NCBI GenBank assembly: GCA_963781775.1
Contig: CAWAHE010000022.1
Location: 23,984-87,983 of the forward strand
DNA length: 64,000 nucleotides
Direction: 5' to 3'
Source: CAVSRC01 sp963781775
Lineage (GTDB): Bacteria > Pseudomonadota > Alphaproteobacteria > Rhizobiales > Kaistiaceae
Below are positions 17,481 through 27,151 of this stretch, one piece after another (the first letter of the stretch is position 1; every line of letters starts with the position of its first letter). Both the position numbers and the translations under genes were made by a program. Below the pieces are notes generated by a model. The model searched no databases. It had not been told where the DNA came from and was given only the letters and a program-made list of their open reading frames with translations.

Positions 17481-18506
17481 ATGCGTTCCCTCCAGCTTCT
17501 CGACAATCGCGCGCTTGCCACGCTCGAAATGGAGGAGCCGCCGGCGCCTGGCCCCGGCGAAGTACAGGTCAGGATCGGCGCGGTCGCGCTCAACCACATT
17601 GACGTGTGGGGCTGGCGCGGCATGGCCTTCGCCAAGCGCAAACTGCCGATCGTGGTTGGCGCCGAGGCTGCCGGCGAGATTTCGGCGGTCGGCGAGGGCG
17701 TTTCCGATCTGCGGCGCGGCCAGATCGTCGCGCTGTTCGGCGCGGAAACCTGCGGCGTCTGCCCGGCCTGCCGTGCGGGCCGCGACAATTTCTGCATCAA
17801 CGTTGCCGGCATCCGCGGCTTCCACGTCGATGGGCTGGCGCGCGAACGGCTGAACGTCGCGGCGCGGCTGGTGGTGCCGGCGCCGGAAGGCGTCGATGTC
17901 ATTTCGGCTGCGTGCGCGCCGATTACCTATGGCACGGTCGAACACATGCTGTTCGACAATGCGCACCTGGAATCCGGGCAGACGATTCTGATCCAGGCCG
18001 GTGGCAGCGGCATCGGCACCGCCGCGATCCAGCTGGCCAAGGCGGTCGGCGCGACGGTGATCACCACTGTCAGCAGCGACGCCAAGGCAGAGAAGGCCAA
18101 GGCGCTCGGCGCCGATCACGTCATCAATTACAAGGAAGACCGCTTCGAGAGCGTGGTGCGCAAGCTCACCAACAAGGAGGGCGTCGACGTGGTCTTCGAG
18201 CATGTCGGGCCGGATACCTTCGCGCGCTCGATGTTCTCGATGAAGCGCGGCGGCGTGCTGGTCACCTGTGGCTCGACCACCGGCGTCAGCGCCGAGATCA
18301 ACCTGTTCCAGCTCTATCAGCGTCAGTTGCGGCTGATCGGCAGCTTCGGCTGCAACCTGCGCAACCTCGCCACCGTGCTCGACAAGATGGCGGCGGGAAT
18401 CGCCCGGCCGGTCATCGACACCGTGATCGGCCTGGCCGAGATCGACGCAGCCCTTGCCCGCCTCGAATCGCGCGACGTGTTCGGCAAGATCATCGTAACG
18501 CTTTGA
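17481..18506 (+). CDS. zinc-type alcohol dehydrogenase / enoyl-reductase-like protein of the AcpXL cluster
   Basis: 341-residue MDR-family reductase from ATG at 17481 (MRSLQLLDNRALATLEMEEP). It has a zinc-type Cys cluster (ETCGVCPACRAGRDNFC) and the NADP site IQAGGSGIGTAAIQLAKA. In rhizobial acpXL clusters such a gene lies between fabF1XL and lpxXL and probably supplies a reductive step in very-long-chain acyl synthesis. Its stop overlaps the TTG start of lpxXL. Confidence 0.87.
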   Translation: MRSLQLLDNRALATLEMEEPPAPGPGEVQVRIGAVALNHIDVWGWRGMAFAKRKLPIVVGAEAAGEISAVGEGVSDLRRGQIVALFGAETCGVCPACRAGRDNFCINVAGIRGFHVDGLARERLNVAARLVVPAPEGVDVISAACAPITYGTVEHMLFDNAHLESGQTILIQAGGSGIGTAAIQLAKAVGATVITTVSSDAKAEKAKALGADHVINYKEDRFESVVRKLTNKEGVDVVFEHVGPDTFARSMFSMKRGGVLVTCGSTTGVSAEINLFQLYQRQLRLIGSFGCNLRNLATVLDKMAAGIARPVIDTVIGLAEIDAALARLESRDVFGKIIVTL

Positions 18507-19485
18507 CCGACAAGAACGACAATCCAGCGCCCTACCGGCCGCGGCTGAAGCCGGCCCACCGCTTCCGCGGCCACACACCATGGCAACGGTTCTTGCGCTC
18601 GGACGGGTTCAGCCGGGCGATGGCCGGGCTGTTGCGCAACCTCACCCGGCTGGTCCGCCGAATCGGACGAAAGCGCGCCGAGCGCTTCGTCCTGTTCGTC
18701 GTCCGCGCGATCGGGCCGCTGGTGCCGGAGAATCGGACGGCGGCGAACAGTATCGCGGCGGCCTTTCCAGAGAAGAGCGCCGCCGAGCAGAAGGCGATCC
18801 TGCGCGGCTGCTGGGAGAATTTCGCCCAGGTGGTGGTCGAGTTCCTGTTCCTCGAAGAGATCGCCGCCGAGTTCGACCCGGCGAAACCCGACGAAGGGCC
18901 GGTGACCGTGTCGGGCATCGATCAATTCGTGTCGCTGCGCGATGACGGCAGGCCGGCGGTCATCTTCGCGGCACATCTCGCCAACTGGGAAGTTCTCGGC
19001 GTGGTCGCCGCCAAGTTTGGTCTGCCCACGGTGCTACCTTATCGCGCGCCGGCCAATTCCCATTTCGCCGAGGACATGCTCACCGAGCGCGAAAGCCTGA
19101 TGGGAACGCTCATTCCGAACAGCCGCGGCGCGTCGTTCGAGATCGCGGCGGCGATGGAGCGCGGCGAGCACCTTGGCATGCTGGTCGACCAGCGGCTGGC
19201 GAGCGGGCCTCGCGTGCCCTTCTTCGGCCGACCGGCGGCGACCAATCCGCTGGCGGCAAAATTCGCGCGCCAGTTCGACTGTCCGGTGCATGGCGCCCGC
19301 GCCATCCGCCTGCCCGGCGGGCGGCTTCACCTGGAACTGACGCCGCCGGTCGAGATGCCCCGCGACGCCGAGGGTAAGATCGACGTGACCGCCGCCACCG
19401 CGAAAATCACGCTGTCGTGGAAGGCTGGGTGCGCGAGCATCCCGAACAATGGTTCTGGCTGCACGATCGCTGGCGGCTGGCGTAG
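18503..19485 (+). CDS. lpxXL: lipid A very-long-chain acyltransferase LpxXL, with apparent 1-nt deletion near the 3' end
   Basis: LpxL/HtrB-family inner-membrane acyltransferase transferring the AcpXL-bound very-long-chain acid to lipid A. It starts with TTG at 18503 (MTDKNDNPAPYRPR). The catalytic HX4E motif is AAHLANWEVL and MLVDQRLASG follows. Near 19409-19413 the frame is lost: codons run on as LSWKAGCASI to 19579, whereas one added base restores the family C terminus VEGWVREHPEQWFWLHDRWR and a stop at 19485. The corrected protein would be 327 residues. This is either a sequencing error or a late frameshift replacing about 25 C-terminal residues. Confidence 0.88.
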
Positions 19486-19541
19486 CGAAAACCTCGCCAG
19501 TCCTCTTCCCTCAGGGCGATTCGCGTGCCACTTTTGTTCTC

Positions 19542-20024
19542 ATGCTGACCGATCTCTCCAACCTCGTCCCGCCGGTTGACGGACGTCAGTCCGAGCGCGC
19601 CAGCGCCGTGTGCCGGGGCGTCGGCCGACTTCTGCGCAGCCGCGATTTCACCATGGTGACCGAGTTGCCGCTGGCGACCGGAAGGCGGGCCGACGTGGTC
19701 GGGCTTGGGCCGGACGGCGAGTTGTGGATCGTCGAGATCAAGTCCTCGATCGAGGATTTCCGCGCCGACCACAAGTGGCCGGACTATCGCCTGTCCTGCG
19801 ACCGGCTGTTCTTCGCCAGCCATGCCGGCGTGCCGCTCGATATCTTCCCCGAGGATGCCGGGCTGATCCTCGCCGACCAGTTCGGCGCGGAGCTGCTGCG
19901 CGAGGCGCCCGAGCACCGGCTCGCCGGCGCGACCCGGAAAGCGATGCTGGTGCGCTTCGCCCAAGCTGCCGCGGCGCGGCTGCACGGGCTGGTCGATCCC
20001 GACGCCGGCGCTGATTTCTCATGA
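19542..20024 (+). CDS. mmcB: MmcB-family DNA repair protein
   Basis: 160-residue protein from ATG at 19542 (MLTDLSNLVPP). The core VEIKSSIEDFRADHKWPDYR is the family signature and resembles a PD-(D/E)xK-type EIK motif. MmcB homologues are damage-inducible in Caulobacter and are annotated as DNA repair proteins. It is separated from lpxXL by a short space and converges on actR, the two stop codons being adjacent at 20022-20027. A start further upstream would run into lpxXL. Confidence 0.85.
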   Translation: MLTDLSNLVPPVDGRQSERASAVCRGVGRLLRSRDFTMVTELPLATGRRADVVGLGPDGELWIVEIKSSIEDFRADHKWPDYRLSCDRLFFASHAGVPLDIFPEDAGLILADQFGAELLREAPEHRLAGATRKAMLVRFAQAAAARLHGLVDPDAGADFS

Positions 20025-20591
20025 CTAGCGCGGGGCGCGCTTCGCCAGAATCCGCTGCAGGGTGCGCCGGTGCATGTTGAGCCGGCGGGCCGTCTCCGAC
20101 ACGTTGCGCTCGCAGAGTTCGTAGACGCGCTGGATGTGCTCCCAGCGCACCCGGTCGGCCGACATGGGATTTTCCGGCGGTACCGGCTTGTCGCCCGCCT
20201 CGCGCGTGAGCGCCGCGTGGATCTCGTCGGCGTCGGCGGGCTTGGCGAGATAGTCGACGGCGCCGAGTTTCACCGCGGTGACGGCGGTGGCGATGTTGCC
20301 GTAGCCGGTCAGCACCACCATGCGCGAATCCGGTCGGCGGCGGCGGACTAGTTCCAGCACGTCGAGGCCATTGCCGTCTTCCAGCCGCATGTCGACGACG
20401 GCATAGGCGGGGGGCGCTGCCTCGACCTTCTTGAGGCCTTCGGCGACCGTATCGGCGATGTCGACTACATAGCCGCGCGCCTCCATGGCCCGGGCAAGCC
20501 GTTGCAGGAACGGTTTGTCGTCGTCGACGACTAGCAGCGACATGTCGGCGCGATCCGCGCCGTTTTGCTTGGTTTCAGTCATCAAGAGCAT
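20025..20591 (-). CDS. actR: redox response regulator ActR/RegA
   Basis: 188-residue response regulator. The receiver has acidic pocket VVDDD and phospho-acceptor Asp67 in AVVDMRLEDGNG; Lys is in YLAKPADADE. The C-terminal Fis-type HTH NVSETARRLNMHRRTLQRIL is nearly invariant in RegA/PrrA/ActR. It governs redox- and acid-responsive genes. Start at 20591 follows GGAGGAACGGAG. It lies directly downstream of the cognate kinase gene on the same strand. Confidence 0.96.
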   Translation of the reverse strand: MLLMTETKQNGADRADMSLLVVDDDKPFLQRLARAMEARGYVVDIADTVAEGLKKVEAAPPAYAVVDMRLEDGNGLDVLELVRRRRPDSRMVVLTGYGNIATAVTAVKLGAVDYLAKPADADEIHAALTREAGDKPVPPENPMSADRVRWEHIQRVYELCERNVSETARRLNMHRRTLQRILAKRAPR

Positions 20592-20621
20592 TCTCCGTTC
20601 CTCCCGGAGATTTGCGGAGGG

Positions 20622-22007
20622 TTATAGGGACTCGACCGGCCGGAGCCAAGCCTTTCGGCCGTCTATGGTTTCCTCCTCCGGGCGGCCGGCAGCGGCGATA
20701 TCCATGAAGGCGCGCGGCCACGCCACCCGGACGATGGCGCCGCGCAGCGGCGGCTCGCGGTTGGCAAGCGCAAGGCGCGCGCCGGAGCGCTCCAGAAGCG
20801 TCTTGGCGATGAAGAAGCCGAGGCCGAGACCGCCCGCCTCCGGGTCGGCGGCCTCGGCGCGCGAGCCGCGGGTGGTGAGATAAGGCTCGCCGATGCGTTC
20901 CATGATGCCGGCGGCGAAGCCAGGACCGTCATCGGTGATGGTCACCGCCACCTCGCGCTCGTTCCACTCGGTCGCGATAGTCACCTTGAAGCGCGCGAAA
21001 TCGACGGCGTTCTCGACCAGATTGGATAGGCCCTGAACGATGGCGGGATTGCGCCGGCCGATCGGCTCGGGGGCGTCGCCTTGCGGCTTCGCCACCTCGA
21101 TCTCGACAGTGAAGGCGCGATAGGGGGTCACGACCTCCTCGATCAGATGGGAGAGCGGTACGCGGGCGAGGTGCTCGTCGCCCTGCCACGACATCGTGGT
21201 CAGCCGCCCGAGGATATCGCGGCAGCGCTGCGACTGGCTGATGAGCAACGCGAGGTCGTCGGCGTGCGGATCGCCGGGCGGCATCTCGCGCTCCAGCTCC
21301 TTGGCGACCAGGGCGATGGTGGCCAGGGGCGTACCCAGTTCGTGGGCTGCGGCGGCGGCGAGTCCATCGAGCGCCGACAAATGGTGCTCGCGGGCGAGCA
21401 CCATCTCCGTCGCGCTGAGGGCGCGGGCAAGCTGGCGCGCTTCCTCCGCGACGCGGAATGTGTAGATGCCGGTAAAGGCGCAGGCCGAGACCAGCGCTAC
21501 CCAGACACCGGCCGTGTAGATCAGCGGGATCGTCAGGGTCTCGCCGGCGTGCCACGGAAGCGGCCAGTGGATCAGGGAGAGTACGCTGGCGGTGGCGACC
21601 ACCATCACCCCGAGAAGGACGGTCGGACGCGGCGGCAATGTCGTCGCCGAGACGATGACCGGCACGAGCAGCAGGATTGCAAACGGGTTGTCGAGCCCGC
21701 CGGTGAGAAAGAGCAGCACGCCGAGTTGGCCGACGTCATAGGCGAGGAGCGCCAGAGCCGGCCATTGACCAAGGCGCAACGTCGGCGGGAAGCGCAGCCT
21801 GAGCGCGACGTTGATCAGGGCGGAGAGGCCGATGAGCGCCAGGCAGCCCGCCGTCGGTAACGGGAACTTCAGGCTCGCGGCCACGAAAATGACCGCCGTC
21901 ACCTGGCCGGCGACCGCCAGCCAGCGCAGGCGCACCAGCGTATCGAGACGCAGGCTGCGACTGGCGAAATCGGCGGCGTTGACCGTGTCGCTGAAGGAAT
22001 TTGCCAT
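20622..22007 (-). CDS. actS: redox sensor histidine kinase ActS/RegB
   Basis: 461-residue membrane kinase with six hydrophobic segments in the first ~200 residues. Three RegB hallmarks are present: the quinone-site motif GGLDNPF in the membrane region, the H-box AAAAHELGTPLATIALV, and the redox-active Cys in SQRCRDIL. The ATPase domain has the N-box LVENAVDFARF and the G-box GGLGLGFFIAKTL. It phosphorylates ActR, encoded next. Confidence 0.96.
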   Translation of the reverse strand: MANSFSDTVNAADFASRSLRLDTLVRLRWLAVAGQVTAVIFVAASLKFPLPTAGCLALIGLSALINVALRLRFPPTLRLGQWPALALLAYDVGQLGVLLFLTGGLDNPFAILLLVPVIVSATTLPPRPTVLLGVMVVATASVLSLIHWPLPWHAGETLTIPLIYTAGVWVALVSACAFTGIYTFRVAEEARQLARALSATEMVLAREHHLSALDGLAAAAAHELGTPLATIALVAKELEREMPPGDPHADDLALLISQSQRCRDILGRLTTMSWQGDEHLARVPLSHLIEEVVTPYRAFTVEIEVAKPQGDAPEPIGRRNPAIVQGLSNLVENAVDFARFKVTIATEWNEREVAVTITDDGPGFAAGIMERIGEPYLTTRGSRAEAADPEAGGLGLGFFIAKTLLERSGARLALANREPPLRGAIVRVAWPRAFMDIAAAGRPEEETIDGRKAWLRPVESL

Positions 22008-22085
22008 CTCTGCCGATCCCGGTACCAGAGCCGCGCGGGTGGCTGCTGTCGCGGCGACCCCGATCCTATATCATCACCCGCCGAC

Positions 22086-22880
22086 GTGAGTGGTGCGACG
22101 CCCGAGATGCCCGAAACCAGCGATATCCCCGCAATCGACGTCGACGGCTTGACCAAGATCTACAAGCAGGTCACGGCGGTCGACGGCATCTCTTTCGCGA
22201 TTCCGCGCGGCTCGATCACCGGCCTGCTGGGCGGCAACGGCGCCGGCAAGACCACCACCATCGGCATGCTGCTCGGCCTGATCCTGCCAACGGCGGGCGC
22301 CATCCGCGTGCTTGGCGTCGACATGCTGACCAGCCGCCACACGGTGCTCCACCGCATGAATTTCGAGAGCCCGTATGTGGCTCTGCCGAACCGGCTGACC
22401 GTGCGCCAGAACCTTCGCGTCTTCGGCATGCTCTACGGCGTGGCAGACGTCGAGCGGCGCATCCGCGAACTCGCCGACGCGCTCGATCTTGGCGCATTCG
22501 TCGACCGCGAGACTGGCAAGATCTCGGCCGGCCAGAAGACGCGCGTGGCGCTCGCCAAGGCGCTGATCAATGCGCCGGAGGTTCTGTTGCTCGACGAGCC
22601 GACGGCGTCGCTCGATCCAGACACGGGCGACTGGATCCGCACCCATCTCGCCGATTACGCGCACACGCGCGGCGCAACAATTCTGCTTGCCTCGCACAAC
22701 ATGCCGGAGGTCGAGCGCCTCTGCGACGACGTCATCATGATGAAGGAAGGCAAGATCGTCGACCGCGCCAGCCCGCAGGCGCTCATCGACAAATACGGGC
22801 GCACGACTCTGGAGGACGTGTTCCTCGACGTGGCGCGCGGCACCGGCCTCGCCGCCATGATGCCGGAGGTCACACCATGA
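22086..22880 (+). CDS. ABC transporter ATP-binding protein (ABC-2 type exporter)
   Basis: 264-residue ATPase beginning with GTG at 22086. Walker A is GGNGAGKTTTIG, Walker B VLLLDEPTASLD, and the signature is ISAGQKTRVALAKAL (AGQ rather than SGGQ). The H-loop is ASHNM. Its stop overlaps the permease start as ATGA. The pair forms a half-size ABC-2 exporter; the substrate (polysaccharide, lipid or drug) cannot be read. Confidence 0.93.
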   Translation: MSGATPEMPETSDIPAIDVDGLTKIYKQVTAVDGISFAIPRGSITGLLGGNGAGKTTTIGMLLGLILPTAGAIRVLGVDMLTSRHTVLHRMNFESPYVALPNRLTVRQNLRVFGMLYGVADVERRIRELADALDLGAFVDRETGKISAGQKTRVALAKALINAPEVLLLDEPTASLDPDTGDWIRTHLADYAHTRGATILLASHNMPEVERLCDDVIMMKEGKIVDRASPQALIDKYGRTTLEDVFLDVARGTGLAAMMPEVTP

Positions 22881-23713
22881 ACGCGCCTTTTGCGCCGGTG
22901 CCGGCGGCGGCGGCGCAGCGATTCGCATTGCGGCGCATCGGCGCGATCGTGCTCCGCCACTACTACCTCATGCGCTCGTCATGGCCACGCTTCGCCGACC
23001 TGCTCTACTGGCCGCTGGTGCAGATGCTGATGTGGGGCTTCCTGCAAACCTATCTCAACCGGCACTCCGGATTCCTGGCGGCGGCCGGCGGCTCGCTGCT
23101 CGGCGCGATCCTGCTGTGGGACCTGCTGGTCCGCGGCCAGCTTGGCTTGTCGGTGTCGTTTCTGGAGGAGATGTGGTCGCGCAACATGGCCAATCTGCTG
23201 ATCAGCCCGCTGCGCACGGTTGAATATCTGGTCGCGCTGATGGTCGTGAGCTTCTGCCGCCTGACCATCGCGATCATTCCGGTCAGCCTGCTGGCGATCT
23301 GGTTCTTCGGCTTCAACCTGTGGGGGCTCGGCTTCGGGCTGGCCGCGTTCTTCGCCAACCTGCTGCTGACCGGCTGGGCGGTTGGCATCCTGGTCAGCGG
23401 GCTCATCCTGCGAAACGGTCTCGGCGCCGAGACGCTGGCGTGGACGCTGATGTTCCTGCTGCTGCCGCTCTGCGCTGTCTTCTATCCGGTCTCGGTGTTA
23501 CCGGGCTTCCTGCAGCCGCTCTCGTGGGCGCTGCCGCCGACCTATGTCTTCGAAGGGATGCGCTCGATCCTGTTCGACCACACCTTCCGCGCCGATCTGA
23601 TGGTCGAGGCGCTCGCCATCAACGCGGTGTTCATGACGGTGGCGAGCGTCGCCTTCGTCCGCCTGACCGACTCGGCGCGCACGATCGGCTCGCTCATGGG
23701 GATCGGCGAGTAG
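22877..23713 (+). CDS. ABC-2 type transporter permease
   Basis: 278-residue membrane protein with six hydrophobic segments (for example LVQMLMWGFLQTYL and LMFLLLPLCAVFYPVSVLPG). The loop MWSRNMANLLISPLRTVEYL is typical of this ABC-2 group, and the PVSVLPGFLQPLSWALPPTY segment is the usual end region. It partners the ATPase encoded upstream. Its last 20 bp overlap the 3' end of the convergent HugZ-like gene. Confidence 0.92.
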   Translation: MNAPFAPVPAAAAQRFALRRIGAIVLRHYYLMRSSWPRFADLLYWPLVQMLMWGFLQTYLNRHSGFLAAAGGSLLGAILLWDLLVRGQLGLSVSFLEEMWSRNMANLLISPLRTVEYLVALMVVSFCRLTIAIIPVSLLAIWFFGFNLWGLGFGLAAFFANLLLTGWAVGILVSGLILRNGLGAETLAWTLMFLLLPLCAVFYPVSVLPGFLQPLSWALPPTYVFEGMRSILFDHTFRADLMVEALAINAVFMTVASVAFVRLTDSARTIGSLMGIGE

Positions 23714-24431
23714 TCCGCGCCTTGGCCGCGAGGTCGGCGAGCGCCTTCCGCAAGGCGCCCGGGCTGGTCACGGCCGCCGGAAAGTCGAGCCGCGCCGACA
23801 GGTTGCCGGCCATCAGGTCGATGCCATCCGGATCGGCACCGGTCATGCGCCAATCGCCCTCCGGCATGCCGAGGAGCACGGTCGCGTAGAGCGCCAGCGC
23901 CTCGGTGTGGTCCGTGTTCATATGGGCGATGGCATCGGGCTCGGCGGCAAGCAGTTCGGCGGCGTCCCGCACGCCGGTCAGCACGTCCGCCGGGGCGAGC
24001 GACACGATCCGACCGAAGCCGGCCACCAGGTGGGCGCCCTCCACGATGAAGCGCCGGAAGCCGAAATCGGCAAAATCGGCGTAGCCGGCCGCCTCGGGGT
24101 GGCGGGCAAGAAAGCGGCGACGGAGCATTGGATCGGGGTCTGATTCGCCGACCATTCCGGTCAAGGTCAGCCGCGCCCCGGCAAGCGGATCGCCGCTTTC
24201 CCCGCCGGGCGCGACCAGAAGCAGAGAGGCGCGCCTGTCCGCGGCCAGATTGCGGGTGTGCACGGCCAGCGACGAAATCAGCAGGATCGGCTCGCCCGCC
24301 GGGGTGGTCGCGACCGTCACCAGCGAGGCAAAAGGCCCCCCATCAGCCCCCAAAGTCGCCAGCGAACCGGTGGAAACCCGCCGCAGCACCCGCCGGGCGG
24401 CGGCAGAAGCAGAAAAACCCTCGTCCGTCAT
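23694..24431 (-). CDS. HugZ-like FMN-binding split-barrel protein with DUF2470 domain
   Basis: 245-residue protein of the pyridoxamine 5'-phosphate oxidase-like fold (residues about 10-150, SLATLGADGGPFASLVTVAT) followed by a DUF2470 domain (HMNTDHTEALALYATVLL). Relatives include the heme oxygenase HugZ and heme-utilisation proteins; FMN or heme binding is possible. The start at 24431 is divergent from chvI. The 215-bp space to chvI shows no other gene. Confidence 0.88.
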   Translation of the reverse strand: MTDEGFSASAAARRVLRRVSTGSLATLGADGGPFASLVTVATTPAGEPILLISSLAVHTRNLAADRRASLLLVAPGGESGDPLAGARLTLTGMVGESDPDPMLRRRFLARHPEAAGYADFADFGFRRFIVEGAHLVAGFGRIVSLAPADVLTGVRDAAELLAAEPDAIAHMNTDHTEALALYATVLLGMPEGDWRMTGADPDGIDLMAGNLSARLDFPAAVTSPGALRKALADLAAKARTTRRSP

Positions 24432-24646
24432 TGTCCGGCCAAACCTGACGCTTTGCCTTCATTCGCCCAAAATCGGGTGGTCGTTGTTAGCAACCTCACA
24501 GCCTGTGCCTGCCTGTTTGTCCTCCGGATTAGCTCCAGCCCTTGGAATCCGTTAGTGTGATGCCACATTTTCCGCGCAATGCAGACGCCAAAGGCGCGTC
24601 CACCACGCACCCCGACGGGGCGCGCAAGCAGCTGGAGACGACCGGA

Positions 24647-25348
24647 ATGCCGACGATCGCCCTAGTCGACGACGATCGCAACATCCTTGCGTCCGTTTCG
24701 ATTGCCCTCGAGTCAGAGGGCTACCGCGTGCAGACCTATACCGACGGCGCTTCGGCGCTCGACGGTTTTCAGGCCATCCTGCCGGACCTTGCCATCCTCG
24801 ACATCAAGATGCCGCGCATGGATGGCATGGAACTGCTGCGACGCCTGCGACAGAAGACCGACCTGCCCGTCATCTTCCTCACCTCGAAGGATGACGAGAT
24901 CGATGAATTGTTCGGCCTCAAGATGGGCGCCGACGATTTCATCAAGAAGCCGTTCTCGCAACGCCTGCTGGTCGAACGGGTGAAGGCCGTTCTACGGCGC
25001 TTTCAGCCCCGCGATCCCACCGCAACCAAGGCCGAGGAAACGGCGCGCGTGCTCGACCGCGGCGCTCTGTCGATGGATCAGGAGCGCCACACCTGCACGT
25101 GGAATACGTTGCCGGTCACGCTGACGGTCACCGAATTCCTTATTCTCTTCGCGCTTGCCAACCGGCCCGGTGTGGTGAAGAGCCGCAACGCGCTGATGGA
25201 TGCCGCTTACGACGATCAGGTGTATGTTGACGATCGCACCATCGACAGTCACATCAAGCGACTGCGCAAGAAGTTCAAGGTGGTCGATCCCGAGTTCGAG
25301 ATGATCGAGACGCTCTACGGCGTTGGCTACCGCTTCAAGGAGACCTGA
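24647..25348 (+). CDS. chvI: response regulator ChvI
   Basis: OmpR/PhoB-family regulator, 233 residues from ATG at 24647 (MPTIALVDDDRN) after a GGAG site; a longer reading from 24542 adds 35 residues without similarity. The receiver phosphosite is Asp52 in LAILDIKMPRMDG, followed by IKKPFSQRLL. The winged HTH includes VDDRTIDSHIKRLRKKFK and YGVGYRFKE. ChvI controls envelope, exopolysaccharide and acid responses in rhizobia. It is followed by chvG. Confidence 0.96.
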   Translation: MPTIALVDDDRNILASVSIALESEGYRVQTYTDGASALDGFQAILPDLAILDIKMPRMDGMELLRRLRQKTDLPVIFLTSKDDEIDELFGLKMGADDFIKKPFSQRLLVERVKAVLRRFQPRDPTATKAEETARVLDRGALSMDQERHTCTWNTLPVTLTVTEFLILFALANRPGVVKSRNALMDAAYDDQVYVDDRTIDSHIKRLRKKFKVVDPEFEMIETLYGVGYRFKET

Positions 25349-25372
25349 GCGAGGACACGCTCCGGTGCCGCG

Positions 25373-27151
25373 ATGACGGCAGGTATCGAGGACCAGAAAC
25401 TGGCTGAACTGCCCGCGCCGCCGCGGGCCGGAATCGTACGCCGGGCGCAGGCGTGGCTGTCGCGCGCCACCGCGATTCCGCTGTTCACCAGCCTGACCCG
25501 GCGCATTGTCGTCCTCAATCTTGCGGCGCTGGTCGTTCTGGTCTCCGGCATCCTGTTCCTCAACCAGTTCCGCGCCGGCCTCATCGACGCGCGCGTGACG
25601 AGCCTGCTCACCCAGGGCGAGATCATCGCCGGCGCGATCGCCTCGCAAGCGACCGTCGACAGCGACAACGTCTATATCGATCCGGAGAAGTATCTCGACC
25701 TGCAGGCCGGGCAGAGCATCTCGCCGCTCGACCAGAGTTACGAGGACCTCGATTTCTCGATCAACCCGGAGAAGGTCGCGCCGGTCTTGCTGCGACTGAT
25801 CTCGCCGACGCGCACCCGCGCCCGTATCTACGACCGCGACGGCACGCTGATCGTCGACTCGCGCCATCTCTATCCCGGTGGACAGATCCTCCGCTTCGAC
25901 CTGCCGCCGACCACGAGCAGCGAGGAATCGTGGCTGGAGACGGTGTGGCGGCGCTTCAATCTGTGGCTGTCGAGCCGCGATCTGCCGATGTACCAGGAAC
26001 TCGGCGGCGCAAACGGGCGCGGCTACGAGGAAGTCGTCTCGGCGCTTAGCGGACAGCCCGAGAAGATCGTCCGTCTCAACGACCGCGGCGAACTGATCGT
26101 CTCGGTCGCCGTGCCCATCCAGCGCTACCGGTCGGTTCACGGCGCACTGCTGCTGTCAACGCAGGGCGGCGACATCGACAATATCGTCCACGCCGAGCGA
26201 CTGGCGATCGTGCGCGTGTTCCTGGTTGCCGCCGGAGTGACGATCCTGCTTTCGATCCTGCTCGCCGGCACAATCGCGGCGCCGCTTCGCCGTCTGGCCG
26301 ACGCCGCCGATCTCGTCCGTCACCGAGTCAAGTCGCGGCCGGAAATCCCCGATTTCAGCAAGCGCCGTGACGAGATCGGCCACCTCAGCCAGGCGCTGCG
26401 CGATATGACCGGCGCGCTCTACGACCGCATCGACGCGATCGAGAGTTTTGCCGCCGACGTCGCGCATGAATTGAAGAACCCGCTGACCTCGCTCAGGAGC
26501 GCGGTGGAGACGCTGCCGCTCGCCCGCACCGAGGAAGCCAAGTCGCGATTGTCGGGCATCATCAAGCACGACATTCGCCGCCTCGACCGCCTGATCAACG
26601 ACATCTCCGACGCTTCCAGGCTCGATGCCGAACTATCGCGCCAGGACGCCACGCCGGTCGACATGCGTCAGTTGCTGAATGCAGTGGTCGGCATCATCCG
26701 CGATACGTCCAAGGTTGACGGGCCGGTGATCAAGCTCGAGTTCACCGACAAGGATCCCGGCGCCTACATCGTCTTCGGGCATGACAGCCGTCTCGGGCAG
26801 ATCTTCAACAACCTGATCGACAACGCCCGCTCCTTCTGCAGCAAGGACGGCATCGTTCGCATCATTGCGCGACCCGACGACGGTTTCGTGGAAATCCTCG
26901 TCGAGGATGACGGCCCCGGCATTCGTCCCGACCAGTTCGAGCGCATCTTCGAGCGGTTCTATACCGACCGCGAAGGCGGTGAGGAGACCTTCGGCCAGAA
27001 CTCGGGACTGGGCTTGTCGATCTCACGCCAGATCGTCGAGGCCCACAACGGCCGTATCTGGGCGGAGAACCGCACGCGCCCGAGCAAGGAGCCCGGCGCC
27101 CCGCCGGTGGTGCTCGGCGCCCGCTTCACGGTGCGCCTGCCGGCGGCATGA
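25373..27151 (+). CDS. chvG: sensor histidine kinase ChvG (ExoS)
   Basis: 592-residue membrane kinase with one N-terminal transmembrane helix (IVVLNLAALVVLVSGILFL), a periplasmic sensor of about 200 residues, a second helix (FLVAAGVTILLSILLAGTI), HAMP, H-box AADVAHELKNPLTSLRSAVE, N-box FNNLIDNARSF and G-box NSGLGLSISRQIV. It phosphorylates ChvI and in rhizobia is held in check by periplasmic ExoR. Its stop overlaps the hprK start as ATGA. Confidence 0.96.
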   Translation: MTAGIEDQKLAELPAPPRAGIVRRAQAWLSRATAIPLFTSLTRRIVVLNLAALVVLVSGILFLNQFRAGLIDARVTSLLTQGEIIAGAIASQATVDSDNVYIDPEKYLDLQAGQSISPLDQSYEDLDFSINPEKVAPVLLRLISPTRTRARIYDRDGTLIVDSRHLYPGGQILRFDLPPTTSSEESWLETVWRRFNLWLSSRDLPMYQELGGANGRGYEEVVSALSGQPEKIVRLNDRGELIVSVAVPIQRYRSVHGALLLSTQGGDIDNIVHAERLAIVRVFLVAAGVTILLSILLAGTIAAPLRRLADAADLVRHRVKSRPEIPDFSKRRDEIGHLSQALRDMTGALYDRIDAIESFAADVAHELKNPLTSLRSAVETLPLARTEEAKSRLSGIIKHDIRRLDRLINDISDASRLDAELSRQDATPVDMRQLLNAVVGIIRDTSKVDGPVIKLEFTDKDPGAYIVFGHDSRLGQIFNNLIDNARSFCSKDGIVRIIARPDDGFVEILVEDDGPGIRPDQFERIFERFYTDREGGEETFGQNSGLGLSISRQIVEAHNGRIWAENRTRPSKEPGAPPVVLGARFTVRLPAA

